Assembly: GCF_916858675.1 (NCBI RefSeq)
Contig: NZ_CAKASM010000013.1
Location: 25,121 to 89,120, forward strand
Reading direction: 5' to 3'
DNA length: 64,000 nt
Source of the DNA: Sphingomonas sp. Leaf21
GTDB taxonomy: Bacteria; Pseudomonadota; Alphaproteobacteria; Sphingomonadales; Sphingomonadaceae
Translations under genes and position numbers: made by a program
Shown here: one piece after another, positions 37,943-45,076 of the stretch
Position numbering within the stretch: the first letter of the stretch is position 1
How the letters are laid out: every line of letters begins with the position of its first letter
Notes under the pieces: generated by a model
Told to the model about the DNA's origin: nothing
Databases searched by the model: none
The model's input: only the letters and a program-made list of their open reading frames with translations

Positions 37943-38878
37943 TCACCCCCGCCTGGCGGCGTCCCAGGCGGCGATCTCCTCGGGGAAGCGGCGATCGACC
38001 ACCAGGTCGCTGGCCGTCTCGCTGGAGAGGTCGACCTCGACCGATCCCGCCCATTCATAGGTCGCGTTGCCCGACAGCGTGACCATGCCATCCCGCCCGG
38101 CAAAGGCGCGGACGAGGCCGCCGCGATTGAACACCACGGTCGGGCGGTCCCAGCCGATACGCCCGGTCAGACAGGCGGCGTAGGTGGAGGCGGCCATCGC
38201 GCTGCCGCAACTGTCGGTCAGGCCCACGCCGCGCTCGAACGTCCGGACGAACAGCGCATCGCCGCGCAGCTCGACGAACGAGACATTGGCGCGGTTGGGC
38301 AGCCAGTCGGGCGCCGCCTCGCAAAGCTGGCCGAGCCGGACCAGCTCCGCCTCGTCCACCTGCTCGACGAAATGGACCAGATGCGGGTTGGGCATGGTCA
38401 CGGCGGTGAAGCGAAGGGCGGGATCGAGCATCGGCAGCACCGCCTCGACCAGGCGTTCGGGCGCGCCGTGGATCGGCCAGGCGGCGGTCGACAGCCCTGC
38501 CGGGCCCGCTGTCTCGCGCACGGTATAGACGCCGGGCGCCAGATCGTCGTCGCGCCGCGCCTCGGCCCGCGATGTCTTGAGCTTGACGGTCGCGGTGTCG
38601 AGCCCGAGCGCCTCGAACCCGGCGCGGGCGACGCAGCGGACGCCGTTGAGGCACGTCTCCGCCTCGCTCCCGTCGCTGTTGCGCATCACCATCCCGAACG
38701 CGGCCTGCGCATCGCCGGGGACGAGCAGCAGCAGGCCATCGCCGCCGACCGGACCCTCGCGATCGGCCAGCGCGCGCGCCACGCCCGCCCATTGCGCCTC
38801 GGTCAAGGACAGCTCGCGCGCGTCGATCATCGGGAAGTCGTTGCCCGACCCATGGCATTTGACGATCGCGAACCGCAT
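37943..38878 (-). CDS. Diaminopimelate epimerase family protein, divergent
   Basis: A 311-residue PLP-independent epimerase. MRFAIVKCHGSGNDFPMIDA at the start, VMRNSDGSEAETCLNGVRC (first catalytic Cys) and TDSCGSAMAASTYAA (second catalytic Cys) are the DapF hallmarks. AGGAGG lies directly upstream of the ATG at 38878. In canonical DapF the first site reads C-G-N-G; here it is C-L-N-G. The usual DapF start ('MHGLGNDFV') is also changed. This may be the lysine/peptidoglycan enzyme or a paralogue acting on another amino acid; both Cys are kept, so activity is likely. Confidence 0.85.
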   Translation of the reverse strand: MRFAIVKCHGSGNDFPMIDARELSLTEAQWAGVARALADREGPVGGDGLLLLVPGDAQAAFGMVMRNSDGSEAETCLNGVRCVARAGFEALGLDTATVKLKTSRAEARRDDDLAPGVYTVRETAGPAGLSTAAWPIHGAPERLVEAVLPMLDPALRFTAVTMPNPHLVHFVEQVDEAELVRLGQLCEAAPDWLPNRANVSFVELRGDALFVRTFERGVGLTDSCGSAMAASTYAACLTGRIGWDRPTVVFNRGGLVRAFAGRDGMVTLSGNATYEWAGSVEVDLSSETASDLVVDRRFPEEIAAWDAARRG

Positions 38879-39024
38879 CGCGGACCTCCTGTTCGGCACT
38901 GACGAGACGCGACCGCTTAGCTCAGCGAGGGCGCCGCCGCCAGTCGGGGCTCGGGCGGCGGGGGGTTGCCAAGACGGGACGGCTATAGGACAGCCAGAGG
39001 GATACGGACGAAAGGGACAGGTCG

Positions 39025-39588
39025 ATGATCACCGCGATCCGCGAGGTTCGCCGCGCCAAGGGCATGACGCTGGACGATGTCGCGCGCGCCTGTTGCCCGC
39101 CCACCACGCCGCAGACGATCGGTCGGCTCGAGATGGGAACGCGGACGGTATCGCTGCCCTGGCTCACCCGCATCGCCGACGCGCTGGGCTGCACCACCGG
39201 CGATCTGGTGACCCTGCCGGAGCGCGACACGCTGCCGGTCGCGGCGCTACTGGGGCCGCGCGGGGCGGTGGCGCCGCGCAGCGCGCGGGTCGTCTCGCCG
39301 CCCTGTGCGACGCCGGGGATGATGGCGGTCACGGTGACCGGCGCGATCGGGGACTATCGCGCCGGTGATGAGCTCTGGTGCGAGCCATTGGGCGCGGATA
39401 GATTCGCCGATGCCATGAATCGCGATATCCTCGTGCCCCGCCCCGCCGGTGGCTATGTCTTCGCCCGGCTCGCCGCCGTGCTGGGCGACGCGCTGCACCT
39501 GTTGCCGCTGGAGCCGGGGACGGCGGGGGTGACGGTGCCCGCGCCCGCCTGGATCGCGCGCGTGGCGCGACTGGTGCGCACGCTGTGA
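39025..39588 (+). CDS. XRE-family helix-turn-helix regulator
   Basis: A 187-residue protein with an N-terminal HTH_3 domain (AIREVRRAKGMTLDDVARA, TTPQTIGRLEMGTRTVS, LTRIADALGCTTGDLVTLPE). The remaining 110 residues are a beta-rich, S24-peptidase-like region (MAVTVTGAIGDYRAGDELWC, LVPRPAGGYVFARLAAVLGD) without the Ser-Lys catalytic dyad being clear. AAGGGACAG precedes the ATG. The stop overlaps the GTG start of the glutaminyl cyclase gene (GTGA), so the two are coupled. Confidence 0.82.
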   Translation: MITAIREVRRAKGMTLDDVARACCPPTTPQTIGRLEMGTRTVSLPWLTRIADALGCTTGDLVTLPERDTLPVAALLGPRGAVAPRSARVVSPPCATPGMMAVTVTGAIGDYRAGDELWCEPLGADRFADAMNRDILVPRPAGGYVFARLAAVLGDALHLLPLEPGTAGVTVPAPAWIARVARLVRTL

Positions 39589-40376
39589 TCCGCGTCCTGT
39601 TGCCGCTGGCGCTCGCCTTCGCCCTTCCCGCCGTCGCGCAACAGGCGTCGGCGCCCGCCGCGACGCCCGCACCCGCGCCGATCGAGAAGCCGGTACTGGT
39701 CCATGCCTATCCGCACGACACCGCCGCCTTTACCGAAGGGCTGCTGATTACCGACGGCGCGATGTACGAAAGCACCGGGCGCGAGGGGCAGAGCAACATC
39801 CGGCAGGTCGACCTCGCCACCGGCAAGACGCTTCGCCAGGCGACCGTGCCCGATGGCCTGTTCGGCGAGGGTATCGTCGCCTGGGGGCCCGAGCTGCGCA
39901 GCGTCACCTGGCATGGCGGACGTGGCTTCCGCTGGAGCCGCCCGACGCTGAAGCGTACCGGCGAATGGCGCTATGACGGCGAAGGCTGGGCGATGACCGA
40001 TGACGGGCGGCACATCATCCTGTCCGACGGCACGCCCCGGCTGCGCTTCCTGGACCCGGCGACGATGAAGGTCGCGCGGACGCTGGACGTGACGGTCAAT
40101 GGGCGGCCGCTCAAATATCTCAACGAGCTGGAATATATAAACGGGCAAATCTGGGCCAATGTCTGGATGACCCCCTATATCGTGCGGATCGACCCGACGA
40201 CCGGGGTCGTGGCGGGGGTGGTCGATCTCAGCGACCTGGTGAACCGGGTCGGGCTGACCGATCGGGATTCGGTGCCCAATGGCATCGCCTATGACCGGGC
40301 GAAGCACCGGATTTTCGTGACCGGAAAGAACTGGCCGGAACTGTTCGAAATCCGCCTGCCATCCGCGGCGCGCTGA
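39585..40376 (+). CDS. Glutaminyl-peptide cyclotransferase (beta-propeller type), exported
   Basis: A 263-residue protein with a signal peptide (VIRVLLPLALAFALPAVAQQ). It belongs to the plant/bacterial-type glutamine cyclotransferase family: HAYPHDTAAFTEGLLITDG, MYESTGREGQSNIR, TLKRTGEWRYDGEGWAMTDD, LNELEYINGQIWANVWMTPY and DSVPNGIAYDRAKHRIFVTG with KNW following. The enzyme converts N-terminal Gln to pyroglutamate, protecting exported proteins from aminopeptidases. The GTG start overlaps the upstream regulator's stop. Confidence 0.92.
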   Translation: MIRVLLPLALAFALPAVAQQASAPAATPAPAPIEKPVLVHAYPHDTAAFTEGLLITDGAMYESTGREGQSNIRQVDLATGKTLRQATVPDGLFGEGIVAWGPELRSVTWHGGRGFRWSRPTLKRTGEWRYDGEGWAMTDDGRHIILSDGTPRLRFLDPATMKVARTLDVTVNGRPLKYLNELEYINGQIWANVWMTPYIVRIDPTTGVVAGVVDLSDLVNRVGLTDRDSVPNGIAYDRAKHRIFVTGKNWPELFEIRLPSAAR

Positions 40377-40458
40377 CCCGTTGCCCGATGGCAACCACGA
40401 AAAAGAGCAGAAACGATGAAGGGGATACGTTTCGCGTCGGGAACGTTAACGCAATAAT

Positions 40459-40547
40459 CTAATCCGAATAACATGGATTAGTAAAAGCAAAGCCCATATG
40501 GTCCATTCATGGACGCATCCCGACAAGGGTGACCACGATTATCGTGG
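40459..40547. promoter_or_regulatory. Three perfect dyads in the Rrf2-gene leader
   Basis: The 207-bp gap before the Rrf2 gene is the most AT-rich sequence nearby. It holds CTAATCC-N9-GGATTAG (40459-40481), GTCCAT-TC-ATGGAC (40501-40514) and CCACGAT-T-ATCGTGG (40533-40547), all perfect. The first has the size and AT-rich arms expected of an Rrf2 operator; the third is tight enough to be either an operator or, in RNA, a hairpin before the start codon. Binding is inference. Confidence 0.5.
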
Positions 40548-40583
40548 CGACCCGCCGGGCCGCGCAGTGAGGAGCGTGATTAG

Positions 40584-41075
40584 TTGCCGACCAGCACTCG
40601 ATTTGTCGTGTCGCTTCATATGCTTGCCTTGATGGCCGAGCATGGGGACACGCCCCTTCGCTCCGAGGATATCGCGGTCAGCGTCAATTCCAACGCCGCG
40701 GTGGTCCGCGCGTTGTTGCTGCGTCTGGCGGCGGCGGGGCTGACCCGGTCGCAGCTCGGCAATCGCGGCGGGGCGATGCTGGCCAGGCCGTCGTCCGACA
40801 TCCGGCTGGTCGACGTGTACCAGGCGGTGGAGGATCGCAACTTCTTCGCCTTCCATCGCCAGCCGCCCGAGGGGGAGGGGATGATCGACCGGCACATCAC
40901 CGCCAGCCTGGAGACGATGCTGACCCCGGTGCGCGAAGCGCTGGAGGACAAGCTGGCGGGACTGACGCTCGACGATGTGCTCGACGATATTCGTGGCCGT
41001 GCCGGGGTGTTGTCAGATCAGGCGCAGATCGGCCGGGGTGCTATTGGGGAAGAGCGGCGCCAGGCGACTGGCTGA
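40584..41075 (+). CDS. Rrf2 family transcriptional regulator
   Basis: A 163-residue regulator that starts with TTG at 40584; GAGGAG lies about nine bases upstream. The winged helix is STRFVVSLHMLALMAEHGDT, LRSEDIAVSVNSNAAVVRAL and LLRLAAAGLTRSQLGNRGGA, then the Rrf2 wing and IRLVDVYQAVEDRNFFAFHR. No Cys cluster of the IscR/NsrR type follows, so it is of the cluster-free YwnA/CymR kind. Three dyads lie upstream. The 3' end overlaps the convergent DUF1501 gene by 63 bp. Confidence 0.85.
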   Translation: MPTSTRFVVSLHMLALMAEHGDTPLRSEDIAVSVNSNAAVVRALLLRLAAAGLTRSQLGNRGGAMLARPSSDIRLVDVYQAVEDRNFFAFHRQPPEGEGMIDRHITASLETMLTPVREALEDKLAGLTLDDVLDDIRGRAGVLSDQAQIGRGAIGEERRQATG

Positions 41076-42224
41076 CAGGCCGAACTGCCGCCCGACCAGC
41101 CCGCCGATCAGCGAGCGATAGTCGGTCAGCACGGGCAGATCGCGATTCTGGTTGAGCGTCGCGGCGGACAGCGCGACCTGCTCGCCCGCCATGCGGCCGC
41201 CCGACACCCCGCCGCCCAGCACCCAATAGATGCTGCCATGGCCGTGATCGGTGCCCCGGTCGCCGTTTTCGCGGAAGGTGCGGCCGAACTCGGATACGAC
41301 GACGACATTGGTCATGCGCCAGGCATCCGGCCCGATCGCCTGCGCGAAGCTGGCCAGTCCGCGTCCGAGATCGCCGATCCGGTCGGCAAGATAACCCGTC
41401 GCGCCACCCTGGTTCACATGCGTGTCCCAGCCGCCGACATCGACAAAGGCCAGGTTGAACCGGTCGCGCATCAGCGTGCCGATCCGTTGCGCCGACAGTG
41501 CGAAGCCCTTGGCCGAGACGGCACCCCGGCTCGCCGCCTTCATCTCCTGATCAAGCGTCTTGTAGACGGTGTCGCGCACCGCGAAACCCTCGCTGACCGA
41601 TGGAGCGAGATCGGGATGCCCGGCATACATGCTCTGGATCAGCGCGGCCTGGCGCTGGTCGATCGGCTTGCCGACATTGGCGAGCGCGAGATTGGGGATG
41701 GGATCGTCGCCGCCCCGGAAACACAGCGGCAACTGGTCGGTGAAGGCGATCGGCTTCTCGCCCGTGCCCAGGATTTCCGCGAGCCGCGCCATGAAGCCCG
41801 AACCATAGTCGCGATGCCCGCCGACCGGCTGGCCCAGCTCGATCGTGTCCTGCGTCTCGAAATGGCTGCGGCTCATATCGTCGGTGCCCGCGAAGGGGAC
41901 GAAGGCGATCTGCTTCGCCTGCCATAGCGGCAGGATCGTGTCCTTCAGCGCGGGATGAAGCGCCCAGTCGGCGTCCAGCGGCAGCGGCGCATTGGGATCG
42001 GCCGGGTTCGGCTTGGGCAGCGCGATGGTGGGACGCGACTGGTGATAGAAGTCGCTGCCGCTCGGGACCACGATGTTGACCGCGTCATAGGCGCCGCGCA
42101 GGAACACGACCAGCAGACGGCTGCCCGCCTGGGGGGCGGCGAAGGCCTTGCCCGCCATCACGAAGGGGGCGAGCGCGGCGGCGCCCTTCAACAGGTCGCG
42201 GCGATGCAAATGGGGGAACAGCAT
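41013..42224 (-). CDS. DUF1501 family protein, Tat-exported
   Basis: A 403-residue protein with a twin-arginine signal (LHRRDLLKGAAALAPFVMAG, cleavage after KAFAA). The body carries DUF1501 blocks, including RLLVVFLRGAYDAVNIVVP, FVPFAGTDDMSRSHFETQD, LAFVDVGGWDTHVNQGGATG, VVVVSEFGRTFRENGDRGTD and HGHGSIYWVLGGGVSGGR. These metal-site-like His/Asp residues recall sulfatase/phosphatase-fold enzymes, but activity of DUF1501 is unknown. It follows the DUF1800 gene by 9 bp, the usual pairing in many bacteria. Confidence 0.92.
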   Translation of the reverse strand: MLFPHLHRRDLLKGAAALAPFVMAGKAFAAPQAGSRLLVVFLRGAYDAVNIVVPSGSDFYHQSRPTIALPKPNPADPNAPLPLDADWALHPALKDTILPLWQAKQIAFVPFAGTDDMSRSHFETQDTIELGQPVGGHRDYGSGFMARLAEILGTGEKPIAFTDQLPLCFRGGDDPIPNLALANVGKPIDQRQAALIQSMYAGHPDLAPSVSEGFAVRDTVYKTLDQEMKAASRGAVSAKGFALSAQRIGTLMRDRFNLAFVDVGGWDTHVNQGGATGYLADRIGDLGRGLASFAQAIGPDAWRMTNVVVVSEFGRTFRENGDRGTDHGHGSIYWVLGGGVSGGRMAGEQVALSAATLNQNRDLPVLTDYRSLIGGLVGRQFGLSASRLAPLFPNSTPADLRLI

Positions 42225-42233
42225 GCGGTCCTC

Positions 42234-43745
42234 CTATCGGTGCATGAATTCGGGTGAGGAGAAATAGAGCGCGTTCCATTCCGCCGGGGACCGCGCCTGC
42301 CCCAATGCCGCCAGCGTCGGCTTGCCGAGGCCGACCATCCGCGCGGCAAGGATCGGCATGTCCTTCAGGACCGGCACCTGCGCGGGCGGCGGCGGTGTGC
42401 CGGGCGGCGTATCGGCGGGCTGGAACAGCCGCGCCGCGCCATTGCCGAGCTGGCGCGCTATGTCGAAGCGCGTCGCCATCTGGCCCGGCGCGGACCAGGC
42501 GGCACTCGACAGGTCGTAGCCGTCGGGCGTCTCGTGATCGTACAGCCCTTCGCCCATCTGGCGGATCCAGCCGACCACGGGCTGCGGATTGGTGACCATC
42601 CGGTCGCCATAAGCCAGCCGCACCGCCGACAGCGTATAGCCGACCGGATCCTTGAATCCGCTACCCAGCGATCCCGCAAACTCGCGTGAGCGGATCATGG
42701 TCTTCAGCACCTCGGCGATGTCGCCATGGCTCTGGCGGAACCTGGCGGTCATGCGATCGACAAGGGCGGCGGGCGGGTTGTCGCCCATGAAGTAGGTCGC
42801 CAGTTTCAGCGAGACGTGGTGCGCGGTGGCGGGGCTTTCGGCAATCAGGTCCAGCGCCTGCTCGACCTCGGCAAAGCCCGAACCCCGGATCGTGTGGCCG
42901 AGGAAATGCTTGGTGCCGAAGTCGTGGCGCGCCGGATTGAACTCGAACAGTCCGGCGCGGACATAGAGCGGCTGCAACTCCGGCTTCAGCCTCGGCGCGT
43001 CGGGCTTCTGGTCTACGCCGACCCCGGTCAGGATGCGGGCGAGTTCCTGCACATCGGCCTGGGTATAGCCGGATCCGACACCCATGGAGTGCAGCTCCAT
43101 GATCTCGCGCGCGTAATTCTCGTTAATCTTGCCTTTGGCGTTCTGGTCATTGTCCAGATAGCGCAGCATCGCCGGATGGCGCAGCGTCGCCTCCAGCAGG
43201 TCGCGATAGCGGCCCAGCGCATGGGCCCGGATCGTCTCCTCATAATCGCCCACCATCACGCGAATGTCGCGCTTGGCCGCCTGGACGTTGAAATGGTTGA
43301 ACCAGAACCAGGTCATTCGTTCGCGCAACTGGTCGGGGGAATAGAGTGCGCGCAGTACGAAACGCTGTCGCGCCTCGTCGGCCAGGCCGTTGAGCGTCTT
43401 CTGATAGGCTTCGCGCGCGGCCTTGCGCTGATCGGGATCGGCGATCGCCTTCAGGTCGCGCTGCATCGCGTCGGTCTCGACGACCAGGGCGGCGACCCGT
43501 TCGCGCGAGATGCGCATCGCGTCGATCTGCGCCTGCGCCGCCGGGGGCAGGGGGGCGGGCGGATCGCTCAACTGGTGGCGTAGCCAGGTGTCGCTGCCCG
43601 GCGCGGGGCCGCCATCGGGCGCCGCCGACGGTCCCCAGCCGAGCCGCTCGGCCCAGGCGGCGTCGCGCGCCGCATCGGCGGCGGAGGCAGGCGCCGCCGC
43701 CAACAGCGCCGGCACCATCATTCCCAGGCAAGCGATCCGCGCCAT
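42234..43745 (-). CDS. DUF1800 family exported protein
   Basis: A 503-residue protein with a signal peptide (ARIACLGMMVPALLAAAPAS, then AADAA). DUF1800 hallmarks are LRERMTWFWFNHFNVQAAKR, RAHALGRYRDLLEATLRHPA, DNDQNAKGKINENYAREIME with LHSMGVGSGYTQADVQEL, and FNPARHDFGTKHFLGHTIRG. DUF1800 and DUF1501 genes are commonly adjacent, suggesting a joint envelope function that is still undefined. Promoter sequence lies in the 236-bp gap upstream. Confidence 0.92.
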   Translation of the reverse strand: MARIACLGMMVPALLAAAPASAADAARDAAWAERLGWGPSAAPDGGPAPGSDTWLRHQLSDPPAPLPPAAQAQIDAMRISRERVAALVVETDAMQRDLKAIADPDQRKAAREAYQKTLNGLADEARQRFVLRALYSPDQLRERMTWFWFNHFNVQAAKRDIRVMVGDYEETIRAHALGRYRDLLEATLRHPAMLRYLDNDQNAKGKINENYAREIMELHSMGVGSGYTQADVQELARILTGVGVDQKPDAPRLKPELQPLYVRAGLFEFNPARHDFGTKHFLGHTIRGSGFAEVEQALDLIAESPATAHHVSLKLATYFMGDNPPAALVDRMTARFRQSHGDIAEVLKTMIRSREFAGSLGSGFKDPVGYTLSAVRLAYGDRMVTNPQPVVGWIRQMGEGLYDHETPDGYDLSSAAWSAPGQMATRFDIARQLGNGAARLFQPADTPPGTPPPPAQVPVLKDMPILAARMVGLGKPTLAALGQARSPAEWNALYFSSPEFMHR

Positions 43746-43925
43746 GATCCGCTCTCCGTCGTGCCTGTACCGACCGAACGGGCACAGGCTTCGTCGGTGC
43801 CTTCTGTGGCAGAAAGAGACTGAACCTCGGCTTGCCCGGACATGACAAGCGCGTCAGCGGGCCTCCATGGAGGCGCTGTCCGGTACGGGGAGGGGGCGTG
43901 CGGCGAGGGATCTCCGCTGTGGAAG

Positions 43926-43970
43926 CTCCCCTCCGTCAGGGCTGTGTCCTGCCACCTCCCCGTGCCGGGG
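43926..43970 (-). repeat. Palindromic repeat, family B, reverse copy
   Basis: CCCCTCCGTCAGGGCTG, then CCTGCCACCTCCCC and GTGCCGGGG is the reverse of the unit at 16063. It lies between divergent-from-each-other ends, 12 bp from the stop of the phospholipase gene. A related GGTACGGGGAGGGGG stretch at 43882 is a broken second copy, so the 236-bp gap up to 43981 is mostly repeat sequence. Confidence 0.7.
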
Positions 43971-43981
43971 CGGAAAAGGCC

Positions 43982-45076
43982 TTACTTCGGCAGCCTGCAC
44001 CCCTCAGGCTGCGTCACGGGATTGCACCGCTCCATCACTCCGCCGGGCAGCGTCACGGTGAAGCCGTGGTTCCAGGGGCGGCTCGGCGCGCCGGGATAAT
44101 AGTCGGTCGACACGGCCTGTGCCCCGCTGTCGATCGCCGCCTGCTGGCGGGCATGATCGTTCGCGCGCGCTTCCTGCGTGTCGGCGTCGCTGCGGGTTCG
44201 CACGATGAAGCCCTGTTTCACCCACTCGCGGATCTTCGCGCCGTCGGTGCGCGGGTCGCCGACGATCTCGACCGAGGCTTCGGGCTGGTCGGTGTCGTAC
44301 CAGCCGAAGATCGGGCGCCCCTTTAGCGAGGGATGCCCGGCACGATAGCGATCGGACACGTCCGACGGCGTATCGAGCACGAACCAGATCTTGCCGCGCG
44401 CGCGCTCGAGCGTCGGCCAGCCCCTGGTCGTCACCGCCTCCCGCAACGTGGTCGCGTTGCCGCGCACATCGTCCGGCGTGATGATCCGGTCCGGCGTCAG
44501 TACCTCGCGGATCTCGCCATCGAGCGCGTCGAGCAGCGGCGCGGTGAGCGGCAGGGGATCGGTGACGCCGGGCTTGTCGATCGGCCGGTCGGCGGCGTTG
44601 ATCGTCACCATGATCGGCAAATGGCGCGGATGCGCGCGCGACCAGGCGTCGATCTGGGCGAGGCACTGCTTGAACGTACCGCAGGAGCGGTAGTCGACCT
44701 CGGGAATGTGGAAGACCTTGAAGCCGGGCTTCATCATCATGGCCGCGTCGAAGCCGGTCGCCTCGCCCGCCGCCTTCGCGATCGCCTCACCCTTTGGATG
44801 CGCGAAGCGACCGCCTTCGGGGTCGGCGAAAATGTCGATCTCGAGCTGCCGCACGCCCCGGTCGAGCTGCTGGGCGAGCGTGAGGTGATCGTAATCCAGC
44901 GCGGCGGCGAGCTTGGGATCGCGCTGTTCCAATGCGGCGAAGACGGCGGGCGCGATCCGCTTCTTGTAGCTGTTGTGCGATCCGACGACCTGGATGTCGT
45001 TCATCCGCAAGCGGGCTTGCGGCGCCGGGGCGGCAGCGGTCGCGAGGACCGCCGCCAGGGTGAGAAAAGCCTTCAT
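43982..45076 (-). CDS. Ca2+-dependent phosphoinositide phospholipase C-like protein, exported
   Basis: A 364-residue protein with a signal peptide (MKAFLTLAAVLATAAAPAPQ). The catalytic TIM-barrel start is MNDIQVVGSHNSYKKRI with the first His, then LDRGVRQLEIDIFADPEGG (metal ligands Glu and Asp) and GFKVFHIPEVDYRS with the second His, as in PF16670-type Ca2+-dependent PI-PLC. The C-terminus carries two Cys (MERCNPVTQPEGCRLPK). It is coupled to the upstream TonB receptor (TGATG overlap), so it probably releases a substrate in the periplasm or outside that the receptor imports. Confidence 0.88.
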   Translation of the reverse strand: MKAFLTLAAVLATAAAPAPQARLRMNDIQVVGSHNSYKKRIAPAVFAALEQRDPKLAAALDYDHLTLAQQLDRGVRQLEIDIFADPEGGRFAHPKGEAIAKAAGEATGFDAAMMMKPGFKVFHIPEVDYRSCGTFKQCLAQIDAWSRAHPRHLPIMVTINAADRPIDKPGVTDPLPLTAPLLDALDGEIREVLTPDRIITPDDVRGNATTLREAVTTRGWPTLERARGKIWFVLDTPSDVSDRYRAGHPSLKGRPIFGWYDTDQPEASVEIVGDPRTDGAKIREWVKQGFIVRTRSDADTQEARANDHARQQAAIDSGAQAVSTDYYPGAPSRPWNHGFTVTLPGGVMERCNPVTQPEGCRLPK

